The position numbers and the translations under genes were made by a program. Below, piece after piece: positions 11,027-21,587 of a stretch of DNA of 64,000 bases. Each line of letters opens with the position of its first letter. Position 1 is the stretch's first letter. The stretch spans positions 13,125,463 through 13,189,462 of the forward strand of contig NC_052679.1 in the NCBI RefSeq assembly GCF_016802725.1. Direction: 5' to 3'. The DNA comes from Solenopsis invicta (lineage: Eukaryota; Arthropoda; Insecta; Hymenoptera; Formicidae). The notes beneath the pieces are model-generated. The model saw only the letters and a program-made list of their open reading frames with translations, made no database searches and was not told where the DNA came from.

Positions 11027-12406
11027 ATGGGTAAAATCAGAAAAAAATGGTCAGACACAGAACTTGAAAAAGCACTTGTTGACATTCGTTCTGGAAGGTC
11101 AGTAAGTGGTATTAGTAAGTCAAGTGGTATCCCTAAATCAACGCTAATATCAAAATTGAAAGGGTATCGACCAATTGGAAAGCGAACAGGCCCTCCCACT
11201 GTATTATCTGCTGAAGAAGAAGCAACACTAGTGCGCTGGATGCTTCATCTCAGTAAACGAGGCTTTCCAGTCAGAAAAACACAACTGCTTTATAATGTTG
11301 CTTATTTAATCAAACAATTGAATCGACAAGCACCGTTTACTAATGAAAAACCAGGACGTCATTGGTACGAAGCGTTTTTACGTCGGCATCCGGAAATTTC
11401 TGTTCGCGTAGCTCAAAACTTGCCTAAAAATCGAGCGTCAGTAACAGAAGATATTCTGCGCGGTTGGTTCAAAGAAATCGAACAGCATTTAATTGAAAAG
11501 CAATTACTAGACATTGATGGAGCCCGAGTATTTAATTGTGACGAATCTGCTTTCTATCTTTGTCCGAAAGGCGAGCGTGTGCTAGTCAAAAAAGGAGATA
11601 AGGCAGTTTACAACTTCACACAAAACGACGAGAAGGAATGCTTGACAGTACTATTCACGACAAACGCTATGGGCGCATTGGTTTCTCCAATGATAGTTTT
11701 TCCATATGAAAGAATTCCTTATAGCATCTCGCAAAGTATACCTTTAGATTGGAGCATTGGGAAGTCGGAAAACGGATGGATGACGGCCGAAACCTTCTAT
11801 GAATATATAAGTAACATTTTTGAACCGTGGTTGACAGCACATAACATCGAGAGACCGGTTATTCTGTATGTCGATGGGCATTCTTCTCACATGACGTTAC
11901 CGGTTGCTCAGTTTTGTATGGATCATCAAATAGAACTTATTGCATTGTTCCCGAACGCAACACATCTGATTCAGCCGCTTGACGTTGCTTTGTTTCGGAC
12001 GCTTAAATCGAGCTGGAGAAACTGCGTAAATGATTGGCGAGTGCAAAATCAAAGGAATCTGCGAAGAGAAGACTTTGGTCCGCTCCTTAAAATCGCTATT
12101 GAAGGCGTAGAACTTCCAAGGGTGATGAGCAATGGTTTCAGGAAGTGTGGCCTTTCCCCGTTTTCAGCCGATGCACTCCAATACAATGAACTGTTTCGGA
12201 AGAAAAAGGATGATGCAACAGTAACTTCGAAACTAGAACAGAATGCTGAAAATCATTTATTATTTTTTGAAAGTAACATCGATGAAAATTTGTTGGGTAC
12301 ATTCAGACGTGCTGGTGAAACTGGAATGTATAACGGCACCATTGAAAACCTTGGCCTTTTCTTTTTTTGGCAAAAGATTTTAAAATTAACAAGTAACCAT
12401 TTTTAA
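11027..12406 (+). CDS. pogo-type transposase, main coding exon
   Basis: This cuts and joins element ends in the nucleus. Residues about 8-48 form a Psq/CENP-B type helix-turn-helix (WSDTELEKAL...GIPKSTLISKLKG). Residues about 55-125 form a second CENP-B-like DNA-binding part. From about 165 to 370 there is a DDE_1 nuclease with D172 (FNCDESAF), D283 (ILYVDGHSSH) and D319 (IQPLDVALF), a DD35D arrangement seen in pogo/Tigger relatives. The ATG follows a good acceptor at 11007. The plain ORF runs to 12406, but three further exons downstream suggest splicing out before that stop. In-phase donors exist at 12273, 12297 and 12315, and I cannot choose between them. No stop or frameshift interrupts the catalytic region. 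Domesticated jerky/Tigger-like genes are the alternative, but intact ends and TA sites argue for a live element. Confidence 0.93.
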   Translation: MGKIRKKWSDTELEKALVDIRSGRSVSGISKSSGIPKSTLISKLKGYRPIGKRTGPPTVLSAEEEATLVRWMLHLSKRGFPVRKTQLLYNVAYLIKQLNRQAPFTNEKPGRHWYEAFLRRHPEISVRVAQNLPKNRASVTEDILRGWFKEIEQHLIEKQLLDIDGARVFNCDESAFYLCPKGERVLVKKGDKAVYNFTQNDEKECLTVLFTTNAMGALVSPMIVFPYERIPYSISQSIPLDWSIGKSENGWMTAETFYEYISNIFEPWLTAHNIERPVILYVDGHSSHMTLPVAQFCMDHQIELIALFPNATHLIQPLDVALFRTLKSSWRNCVNDWRVQNQRNLRREDFGPLLKIAIEGVELPRVMSNGFRKCGLSPFSADALQYNELFRKKKDDATVTSKLEQNAENHLLFFESNIDENLLGTFRRAGETGMYNGTIENLGLFFFWQKILKLTSNHF

Positions 12407-12833
12407 CTTAAAATCTTTTTTAACTTTTTAAAGATATACACATGTATATTTTATTTTATATTTCTTTATATTATCTTCATATACAAATATATAATTATAT
12501 TATTATACTACATATTGTATATATATATGTGTGTGTAACGTCTTATATATACTTATACATATATCTTCCAGAATTTGTGATTATTTATAAATTAGAGATA
12601 AAATTGTAATTGATCACAAATGAATTTAATATTCATCTGATAGGTTTTGATTGACAGCTTTTACTTTTTTCAAGGCTCAATTAAAAAAGTATTAATTAGA
12701 TAGTTGAGTTCATTATAATGATTTAATTATATAGATAGGATGAAAATTAAATTAATCGCGTTTATCAGATTTCATTTCGAAATTAATTTATTTTCAATTG
12801 TATTTTGCACTGTATTTTTAATTGTTTTTTAAG

Positions 12834-13221
12834 GAGGCCACTCTAGTATACTAAATACTGAAGACTGCAATTCTACGGATCAAACTGACATTCTTGTCAT
12901 GGATAATCCAAATCAGATTTTTGATCTCTGCTTTAGTCCTGAACCTTGTGCCTTACAATCTAGTTTCGATGTTGCATTCGATGGAGTAAATGATTCAGTA
13001 GATCAAAGTCAGAAAGAAAGAGAAAACATTTCACCGCTAAAGAATCCTGAAGATAATTCGACGGACGAAGTACTTCTTCAAGAATATCCCAGGTTGACAG
13101 TTGATTCGACTGACAAAGAAAATAAGAGCCCAAACAATCTTCCGCAGATCGTAATGCAAAATGAAATGGTCACTGCAGGATCCTCACAATTCAATATTAA
13201 TGAAGATACGACAACGAACAA
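12834..13221 (+). CDS. pogo transposase, second coding exon (acidic linker)
   Basis: It is open in one frame from the acceptor TTTTTTAAG at 12833 to a GTAAAT donor at 13222. It encodes an acidic Ser/Asn/Asp-rich linker with no known fold. Phase agrees with the preceding exon (one base carried over) and the following one (two bases carried over). An internal ATG at 12899 is probably not the true start. Confidence 0.7.
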
Positions 13222-13303
13222 GTAAATTTTATAAACTTTTTAGAACAATTTTCAATTGTTCTAAAATTTATTCAATTGAAATAAAATTGTTCTATTTTTT
13301 CAG

Positions 13304-13386
13304 AGCAACCAATGCTAATACCAATGTTAATACCAATGCTGAAGATATCCAATCTGGTTCAGCATCTGCTGACGTCAATGACAATG
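13304..13386 (+). CDS. pogo transposase, third coding exon
   Basis: A short exon bounded by TTTTTTCAG (to 13303) and a GGTATATA donor at 13387. It encodes an Asn/Thr/Ser-rich stretch. The first base completes the codon left open by exon two, and one base is carried into exon four, so the phases fit on both sides. Confidence 0.65.
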
Positions 13387-13464
13387 GTATATACAAGTAC
13401 ATATTAAATATAATATTCTATTAAAAAATAGAATACAAATTGTCCACTCTTCATTATTTTTCAG

Positions 13465-13838
13465 ATTGCTTGGACGTTCCTTCGGATATCCCAGATGTTT
13501 TTAAAAAGGCTATATTTTGGCCCCGCAAGTACAATTCAGCAACAAAAAAACGTGCTGTAAAAACCAAAATACCTTCAGTGGCTACTTCATTGGCCTGGCA
13601 AAAATATCACCAAGCGAAAGAAATGGAGAAATGTCAACGTCAAATTGCAGTCGAAGAGAGAAAAAGAAAACGGCAAGAAACAGCTGAGAAGAAAAGACAA
13701 GAAGCAGAGGAGAAAAAAAGACAAAAAGTGTTGCAACAAGCCGAAAAAGCTGCAAAAAAAAAAATAGCTCAAGCAAGAAAAATAAATGTGAAAAATAATG
13801 TAACGGTCGCTTGCGCAAAACAATATGCACCTTCATAA
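13465..13838 (+). CDS. pogo transposase, last coding exon (Lys/Glu-rich coiled coil)
   Basis: It begins after ATTTTTCAG at 13464. The first part (PDVFKKAIFWPRK, then PSVATSLAWQKYH) matches the C-terminal block that follows the DDE domain in insect pogo-like proteins, as I recall the family. The rest is a roughly 60-residue Lys/Glu/Gln-rich helix likely to form a coiled coil, ending at TAA 13836-13838. The phase joins exon three exactly. Confidence 0.75.
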
Positions 13839-15695
13839 TGTGCATTATACTTAATATTAATATTAATTACTTAATATAAATAAATTACTTAATATAAATA
13901 TTATATTTTATATATTTTATATATTTTTTATATATCTTGTTTTACAAGGAAAAATAATTTAAATAAACAAACATTACGCAATATAACAATAATTTCTCTA
14001 ATATTTTATTTCATAATTGATGTTCTTTTTCTATTTATCTCTAGGTGACAAGGAAATTCATCTGCCGGTCACTAAATGGCTATTAACTGGAATATTCGAT
14101 TGATGTGACCATTCTGTACCTATTTGTGACCCGGTCACAAATCGGTACAGAATGGCCGTCACAAATAGGATCGACGGGTCACAAATGTGTACATTTACAT
14201 AGTCTGCAATTTCTTTTTTTATAAATTTATTAAATTATGTTTAACGTTCGAGTAAACGATTTTTCGATAAAAAAATGATTAATCTTGAGTTCGGTATAAT
14301 TGTTTCTTCATTTACATTACTATAGAGTACTTGTCTTTCTTATTAACTCATACGAAAATCTTAGATGGTCACAAATAGGGACATTTACCTTAGTTGACAA
14401 TGATGTGCATTATTATTAAGTGAGAGAAGTGCACGTAAACACCAATACCTAAGCGACCAACTGAAGCGAAGCATACTTGCGCATGCATCGCCTAACCTAC
14501 TTTTTTACTCTTATTATGAATGTACATCATTTATCGTTGTGTGTTTCATAAAACTAGTGAAAATTCAAAATGGCCCAGTGTCAGCAATGTATTTTCGACT
14601 TGTAGCAGCCATACTAATAGCATGAAAGGGGAAGACTAGTACGTATGTATGTGGGCGCTTCGCGTATATGTGTAGAAGCCGCATGTCGCGCGCGGAGGGA
14701 TACCGATTTCGTCGGTGTGCGTGTATACAGTCATGAGCTAAAGGGTTGCAACACTTTTTTTTTATGAGTTTTGGAACATAGTTTTGCTTTTAACTCACTA
14801 AGCGCTCACCGATCTGCTCTATCTGTTGAACATAAGTCTTGATATGACACAGATTTTGTAACAAGATCTATATGGTATTTATAGAAGAGTTATGAAAAGC
14901 ATTAAAAATCTTTTTACTTGTTGTTTATAACATGATGGCAATTTAAAAACACAATATGTTGCACGTCAGTTGTTCACAAATTGCTGAAAATTGTTGTCAT
15001 CAGATAGCCGACGAATTTTCTACAAGTTTCTTGCATTGTCTGCAATCTGAGGGCAACCTAACAGCAACACTTGTTTCCTACCCATTGTTTAGATTTTAAG
15101 GATTCCTCGCGTGTTGCGCGCCAGTTGCCAGCAAGTTGCTGAAAACTGAGTTTAAAGTCTATTGCCAATAGATTGGCATAATTATATTTTGAAAATTATT
15201 GCTGACAAAAACATACTGAAAAGAGGATACCCCCTTCTGTTGCTTTGCTGACAACTTATGAGCGATATTTGCGGCAAGTTGCCGACAATTTGCAATCATT
15301 TGGCTATCTGGGTTTTAACTTGCAAGTGCACATTTAAGTAATCTAATTTGCATTAAATGTTATTATTCGCAGCCGTACATTTATTATAATAATGTAAACT
15401 TACTTGAAGATTTCACGGTCATCCCGATATTTGACGGCCGGATGACAGATCAAAATTTGACAAGTTAAATGTAACATAATTAAAGTAACAGAGAAAGAGA
15501 GAAAAAGTTTAAATAGGAATGTGCTGTCCGTGTACTTTTGTCAGTCATTTGAGCACAGGAGGTGCCCCACAAAAGCACCTGCGTGTAACAGTGAGTCGCG
15601 CCGCCCCTGTCTACTACTTGTATTTGACCCATCATATGCTAACTAATTTTTATTGTAACTTGAAAACTAAGCTCCGGACAAATTTTTGCAAAAGA

Positions 15696-16277
15696 AAAAA
15701 TCGTCTCAGAATTAGATTACGAATATGCCAGCTTCGGGACCAATAGGTTATTTTGAATCACCCTATATATATGTTTTAAATTTAATATACCTCTAAGCTG
15801 TTAAGAATTTCCAAATATTCAAGAAAAATTAAAAGATTTTGTTTTCCTAATTTTATAAATTGCTTAAGTGTAATGCATAATCAAAAATTTTAAAAACTTT
15901 AAATCAATTGCATTAAGAATCCTAAATACTCTCAGCGATCATGTTTAGGAATCCTGGCATTAGTAGCGAGAAATGATACGCTGAGACGTTAAGAATTCTT
16001 GCGTGCTATTTTTAAATAAAAAGCTATTTTGATAAAATAACATAGTAAATTATTTTAACTAATTTGTAAAATTGTTCAAAAACTATTTTTTTTTTTTGAC
16101 AGTTGTTTATTAACTGCCAAAAAAGCCTTCAGACAATTTTACAAATTTGTTAACGTGTTTTATAGTGTTGTCATCGAAATATTTCCTTATTTAAAAATGG
16201 CACACAAGAATTGTCAGCGTCTCAGCGTGTCATATCGCATTAAAATTCGATTTAATTATAATTTATAAAATCCTGTT
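15696..16277. other. Non-coding gap with fragmentary repeats
   Basis: It contains the GGTGATTCAAAATAACC motif (reverse strand, about 15750) that may be the true tip of the giant palindrome. After it come AT-rich DNA and an imperfect inverted pair around 15920-16000 and 16200-16230 (GAATCCT...CTCAGCG / CAGCGTCTCAGCG). No gene is visible. Confidence 0.5.
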
Positions 16278-16710
16278 CAGATTGAAATGGATTTAACAAG
16301 TGAGTGCTGGCGTCACCGCTAGGCGGCCACGTCGCGGATCTTCTCGTAAGTCGAATGCGGCCACAGGCGTTATATTTAGACGCCACTGCAGTCGACTTCC
16401 CAGCTCATATTTGCTTATACTTCAGTGAGACTTTTAGAAGCTGCTTATTGTAACTTTGAGACAAATACTCGCTCTCGTTCTTTTCATACGTGACATGTGT
16501 GTGGAACACTGTTCCATATAAAATTTTATATTTTTACATGTAAATAACAATTTGTATTGTTATTTAATCTCAATCTTGAATTAAATGTTCAGTTCAAATT
16601 TAATCTTTTTCTAATTTTTTTTAACAAAAACAATACAAGAAATATTTTTTGGAAACTAAACATTTATTACGTTTACATTAATGTATTCTGTTTTAATAAA
16701 TCTATCTGGG
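16278..16710 (-). mobile_element. 433-bp CCCAGATAG MITE, copy 1
   Basis: On the minus strand it reads from CCCAGATAGATTTATT to CAATCTG and has TT on both sides (16276-16277 and 16711-16712). The same sequence occurs at 49520-49945 with AA on both sides, and partial copies lie near 19.2 and 50.5 kb. A GC-rich block with GTGGCCGCCTAGCGGT-like sequence near one end and a TAAAATTTTATAT stretch in the middle are family marks. No protein is encoded. Confidence 0.8.
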
Positions 16711-17177
16711 TTCCAATTTTATTTTCAATCGATTTTAATACCGTATTTTTGGCACAGTATATATAGTAGCGCAACTCTCGGAAATTTTTGAAGCCTAAAA
16801 TAGAGTGCGCATGCGCGAGGTCAGCGAGTATCTTTCTTTCACTTCTTTTTTCTTTGTTGACATTCTGTCTCGTTAGCTCTTTCAGCATTTGAATGGTCAT
16901 AAACATTTTTGGCAGTTAGAAGTTATTAAAGTGATAAAGTGATATATTAAAGTGATAAAGTGATCAAGAATAGTGTTATATAATGAAAGTAAAGGGCAAA
17001 AAAAATTATAAAAAAATAGTGAAAGTTGATTGAAGCATTATCCTAAGAGAAAATAGTTAACCTATATAAATATTTATATAGATTTTCTATTTTTTTATAG
17101 GAAGCTGCACTTTAATCTTAGATTTTTGTTTCAGATATTCCTGTTATTGGCGTTTAATTTTGGTGATAAACTGAAAA

Positions 17178-17272
17178 ATGAATAAAAAAGGAAAACAGTG
17201 GTGTGCTGTGCCGAAATGTATATTTGATGTGGAAAAACGACACTTCTTTAGATTTCCAAAAAAACATGACAG
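17178..17272 (+). pseudogene. P transposase exon 1 (THAP zinc finger, first half)
   Basis: The ATG at 17178 opens a 31-codon exon with the THAP start: two cysteines in CAVPKC, then HFFRFPKK. THAP domains bind DNA through a C2CH zinc module and here would recognise the transposon ends. The donor is AGGTAATC at 17273. This exon alone is intact, but the gene is broken downstream. Confidence 0.85.
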
Positions 17273-17435
17273 GTAATCTTTTATTTATTATTTGTAAAAA
17301 ATACTTTTTTCCAGAACATTATACTTGTGTATGTAATATTTAATGTAACGTTTTAAACATTTTTTTATTTGTTTATATTTGATACATTTATATATGTAAG
17401 CTTTTTTATATTAAATTATTATATTACATATCCAG

Positions 17436-17603
17436 ATGGCTGCAATGGATTAAAGCATCCAATAGACTGGATTTGGAATAGAAAGGTCCAAATTATGCTT
17501 ACAATAATTGTACAATATGTCATCTGCATTTTGAGGAAAAATAGTTTATAAAAACGACCACACTCCGTTTACATCCAGATGCTGTACCAACCATATTTTT
17601 TGA
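17436..17603 (+). pseudogene. P transposase exon 2 (THAP, second half) with two stops
   Basis: It completes the THAP module, including the C-x2-H pair (CTICHLH) and the conserved AVPTIFF end. The acceptor is CCAG at 17435 and the donor GTAAGT at 17604. In-frame TAG codons at 17479-17481 and 17542-17544 kill the product. Both look like single-base changes in otherwise conserved sequence. Confidence 0.85.
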
Positions 17604-17805
17604 GTAAGTTTTCAATTCTAATTTCTGACTTTCTAAATTGTTATTTATAACTTTTTTTATTTTTGATATATTAAATATGTTAAAATATAAAATAATTACA
17701 GTTATTATTTAATACAAAAAAACAATATAAAAAATAATGAGCTATTTTTACATTTATAATAAAAACAATATTTTAAATTAAAAAATTTTTAACATATTTT
17801 TTTAG

Positions 17806-18287
17806 AAATCCGTTAGCAGGAGTAGCACTGCAAGCAGAAGTAGCAACAGCAGAAGATATGCAAGCTGAAGCAGAAAGACACATACAAGTAGAAGTAGAAG
17901 CAGAAATGGAACCACAAGCTGAAGCGGATAAATTCCAAGCAGTAGTTGAACAAATACATCAGTAAGGATTCACCTAACCTGAATTGTTATATATTATTAA
18001 TCTTTTTATATGAATTGTTATATATTATTAACCTATTTATATAATATTTCATTTCATGTAATAACATAATATAATATAATATGCATTTTTTATAGAAATG
18101 TATGTATGAAAATAGACCCTAAACCAATAAGAGAAGAGAATCAACAGGAAGAGAATGGAAATAGGTAATAATTATGAAATATTTTCTACTTATTTCTAAA
18201 AATATTATAAAAATTTGTTCTATTTTTCAGAAACATTCAATGGAAATTACGTATTGATACGCCTAATACTGATGCTAAAGCTAAATC
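17806..18287 (+). pseudogene. P transposase exons 3-5 (acidic linker)
   Basis: Three short exons at 17806-17961, 18096-18164 and 18231-18287 each sit between a TAG/CAG acceptor and GTAAG/GTAAT donor, and the phases connect. They encode a Glu/Ala/Gln-rich linker of low conservation, between the THAP domain and the coiled coil as in other P transposases. The following intron holds the 18345-21386 insertion. Confidence 0.7.
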
Positions 18288-19194
18288 GTAAGTTGTTATA
18301 TTATAATAAAATATTAATACAATATTTTGAAAATATTAATTATAGGGGAGACCGGGGCAAATCGTTAGACGGGGTAATTCGATAATTGGAAATATCTTTT
18401 TATGGGTACATATTAAAAATTTACTTTAAACACTGTAAACACATTTTAATGTAACGATGTTGCTAAGAAAGATTTGTTGCTAACGGCGTATATATTGAAT
18501 CATATTGAAGTCGTAGTAGTGAAAAATGTGTTTTGCAACAGTCGAAGTAATTTCTGATAGTCGGCATTTCTTCGAAATTTAAATAAGATAATAAGGTTTT
18601 TTTGAAAACTTTGAATGTATCGTGTCCAGTTGAACGTATTTGAAACATTTCGTGTTTACTTTTTGCTGTGTGATGTCTATTTTTGTCGATCATACGCAAT
18701 AATGCGCACAGTTGATGTTGGGGCCATTCTTAATACCGAGCACCGGGGCGATTGGTTAATACTGATTGCAGCGCCTAACCTAAGTTGGGTAACTCTAACC
18801 CTTCGGCTGTGTTACGAACGACTGCGCTACGCAGAGTTAAACATTGAGGTAAAGTTCCCCACATAGCACGTAATATTGCAGTGATATCATAGCAATATCA
18901 CTTTTACATTGCAATATTACAAATGAAATATTGCAGAAATATCACGAAATATTACTGTGATATCACAGTAATATCAAAATGTCCGCGAAAACGCATCACA
19001 GTAATATTACTGTGATATTTCATAGTAATATTACTGTGATATTTCACAATATTTCTGTGATGTTTATGTGATATTTAAATAATATTGCAAAAAATTAAAT
19101 AAATAAACTATTTCAATTTATTTTATTTTTATTGTTATTCTTAATATTATTTTCATATCGTTACATGTAATATATATTAAACATAAAAAAAATA

Positions 19195-19860
19195 ATTATA
19201 TTTATTAAAACAGAATACAATAATGTAAACGTAATAAATGTTTAATTTACAAAAAAAATCTCTTGTATCCTTTTTCATTTTTGTTAAAAAAGATTCAATT
19301 TGAATTATAATTTTAATTTATGTTCAAGATAAATAACAATACAAAATATTATTTACATGTAAAAATATAAAATTTTATATGGAACAGCGTTCCACACGTA
19401 CCCCTTAAAAAAAAATTGATAAACTTGTTTCAATAAACTGATCACTGATCAGTAACTGACAAAATATAATCAGTTACTGATCAGTAATCAGTTTATTGAA
19501 ACAAGTCTATCAACTTTTTTTTCAAGGGACGTTACATTTGAAAAAAATTAGAACAAGTATTCGTTTCCAAATTACAACAAGCAACAATTTTCTTTAAAAT
19601 CTCACTGAAGTGTGAGCTAGTGAGTCGTGGTGAGTCGGCCCGGTCGGCCGCAGTGGCGTCTAGATATAACACCTGAGGCTGCACTTGACTCACGAGAAGG
19701 TCTCCAGCGGCGCGGCCACCTAGCGGTGGTGCCAGCACTCACTTGTTTGCGTGGAGTCTTATACACACGGCGGGACCGCATAGCGGCTGTGTACACGCTC
19801 GCTTGTTTCGTCGTATGTTGTGACGGTCGGTGACCGAGCCGCAACATTATATACATACAT
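19195..19860 (+). mobile_element. CCCAGATAG MITE, copy 3 (partial)
   Basis: It matches the 49520-49945 and 16278-16710 copies from ATTAAAACAGAATACA onward through TAAAATTTTATATGGAACAGCGTTCCACAC and the GC-rich CACCTAGCGGTGG block. It then continues into a different GC-rich tail with a near-repeat CGCTTGTTT. The CCCAGATAG tip is missing or lost. Open frames here are chance. Confidence 0.7.
19402..19528. mobile_element. 127-bp near-perfect palindrome inside the MITE
   Basis: Arms CCCTTAAAA...CTGATCAGTAACTGA and their inverse meet at 19462, forming a stem of about 55 bp with few mismatches. The other copies of the host MITE lack it, so it is an insertion. A clean target duplication is not evident (CGTA against CGTT). 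Confidence 0.7.
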
Positions 19861-21587
19861 ATAATTAATGAACATTGTAAAATACCTAATTAATGATAGA
19901 ATATATATAATCATATTTTTTAATAGAGTTGAAAAAAAGTGAAATCTAAAAAAAAATTTGTTGGAAATTTAATATTTTAATTAACTTGAAAAACCTTTTA
20001 CTGTGGTGTATAATAGTCTAATCAATATTAATGAATAAACTATTTCACAAAATAATGTACCGAGCAGTAAATATTAAACGAAGTCAAAATGTATATTTTT
20101 TTAAAAACTTCTAAATATACTTTGAAATATTTATTGCCAAGTGAATAATAAAAGTGTATTAACAAAACTTTTGGAAACATTTTTTTTTTAAATTCCTCAT
20201 GATAAAAATTTTTAAACATTAAAATCGATTTTTGTGCTCCTGTAAAAATTATAAATGGCAATAAAACAAACACAAAATTTTTTCTGTAATTTTTTAATAA
20301 AATCATTATTGATCGAGTTGTAAAGCAATAATTAAATTGATAGATTATATAGAAAAGCGTACATTATAGTTTATATATACAGTTTAAAAGATAAACTAAG
20401 TAAATATCTAAACTAATAATAAAGTTAATTAATTTTTTTTCTTAACATTTACTTTTATTCCACGAAAGGGCAAAGACATAATTATTTTATTTGTAAGTTG
20501 ATTTCTTCTATAGGATACCGAAATTACCAAGAATATTAAGGATACTAAAAATATTGAAATTAATCAAAGAGATAGTGACGTTGCATTAATAAGACATAAT
20601 AAAAACGTGGTTTGACATTACCTTGTTCTTTGAAATTAAATATTGCAACAATATATTGCAATGATATCATTGGAATATTTTAATGTTATTATCACTGTGT
20701 AATATCACAATAATATTTCTGTGATATTTCTGTGATATCAGTGGAATATTTCAATGTCATTATCACTGTGTAATATCACAGTAATATTTCTGTGATATTT
20801 CACAGTAATATGTAATATTTCTGAGATATTGCAATGATTCTGTGATATCACAGAAATATTACGTGCTATGTGGGTCTTCATTGATTTAGTTCAAACTTGA
20901 TAATATTGTGTCTTTTAGTACATAGAACATGAATATGAATATAAAATCGTCGCTCTTAAGCAGGTAAAAAGTTATAAAGCGTTAAAGATTGACACTTGTG
21001 AGGTTAGGAAATCTGTCACACCGATGGCATAAAAGAACATGTGAATGTGTATGTTTGCATTTGTTTTTTGTATACCTACATCTTTTTTTAAATAAAAGAA
21101 AGTCTTAACAACAGCTTTTATACAGACTTTTAACTTAAAATATAAATTTCTGAATATTCCCGGACTAGTTACGAATTACCCGTGCTTGGGGCTATTCTTA
21201 ATTCTTGACATTGGTCGACATTTTTATATGTACTTTAAAGCAAGTACATTTGCATGTTCTATTTATATCGGCATTGTGAAGGGGAAGGTTCAACCTTTCA
21301 AACCGTCTCATGTTTTTTTTTTAATTAATATAGGACTCAGGAGACACAAAAGAAGAAAAGATCTAACGATTTGCCCCGGTCTCCCCTATATAAAATATTA
21401 TTTTTTGATTAATAATTATTGTATAAATATTTTTTTAATATTAATGTTTTTTTCAATTTATGCAACAAAGACAATATATTTTTTATTTACAAATTATTTT
21501 GTTATTAATGTTTTTATTTGTAAAACTTTTTTTGTAAATTTACTTTCTTGCTATATTTAATATCTAATATATTTGGATATGTTATAG

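Larger units (their letters stand above)
10047..14390 (+). mobile_element. pogo (Tc1/mariner superfamily) transposon with TA duplication
   Basis: A perfect inverted terminal repeat of at least 24 bp begins AGGTAAATGTCCCTATTTG. TA flanks it at 10045-10046 and 14391-14392. Further TTTGTGACC motifs, the likely transposase sites, lie just inside both ends (near 10080 and 10490 on the left, 14127-14190 on the right). It encodes a multi-exon transposase with all catalytic residues, making it the most recent and best preserved element in the window. Confidence 0.93.
9668..15312. mobile_element. CCC...GGG element with TT duplication, host of the pogo copy
   Basis: It starts CCCAAATAGCCAAA and ends, reversed, CCCAGATAGCCAAATGATTG, with TT at 9666-9667 and 15313-15314. 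It inserted into the right arm of the giant palindrome: arm sequence on its two sides joins without loss. Subterminal zones (9680-10045 and 14930-15300) carry repeated TTGCCGACAA / GTTGTGAGCAAC motifs in both orientations. Empty of pogo it would be about 1.3 kb and non-coding. A TACAGTCATGAGC motif at 14726 resembles a Tc1/mariner end, but no partner is visible. Confidence 0.75.
2340..15695. mobile_element. Giant palindromic (foldback-type) element split by nested insertions
   Basis: Left-arm pieces 2340-2402, 2737-3006 and 6291-6940 match, in reverse complement, right-arm pieces 9105-9667 and 15315-15695. Examples are 6440-6560 against 9520-9640 and 2905-3006 against 15398-15500. Removing the four directly inserted elements with one target duplication each (plus the pogo copy nested in one of them) leaves arms of about 950 bp around a spacer of roughly 20 bp. 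The open frames at 6438-6698 (+) and 9343-9672 (-) are mirror images of one another and are not genes. The outer limits are unclear: the right arm may extend to about 15765 (GGTGATTCAAAATAACC motif), while the left arm fades near 2335. No transposase belongs to it, so it is a non-autonomous foldback or long-TIR MITE. Confidence 0.8.
18858..20874. mobile_element. CCCACATAG...GGG element, TC duplication, GATATCACAG arrays
   Basis: It starts CCCACATAGCACGTAATATT and ends as its inverse. TC lies on both sides (18856-18857 and 20875-20876), and the sister copy at about 30125 shows the uninterrupted site. Terminal zones (18870-19070 and 20650-20870) are dense arrays of TGATATCACAGTAATATT in both orientations, each motif nearly palindromic. 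It carries another MITE inside. Non-coding. Confidence 0.85.
18345..21386. mobile_element. GGGGAGACC element, copy 1, TA duplication, itself invaded
   Basis: The ends GGGGAGACCGGGGCAAATCG are inverted and flanked by TATA, so the duplication is TA or TATA. It lies in intron 5 of the P transposase. Its own length, without the internal element at 18858-20874, is about 1025 bp, close to the 1009-bp sister copy at 29619-30627. No transposase is encoded. A TA duplication suggests mobilisation by a Tc1/mariner-type enzyme. Confidence 0.85.

Noticed and set aside
18858..20874. CRISPR-like or satellite array reading of the repeated GATATCACAG motifs
   Set aside because: The motifs alternate in orientation, have no constant spacer length and lie at the two ends of a bounded element in a eukaryotic setting.
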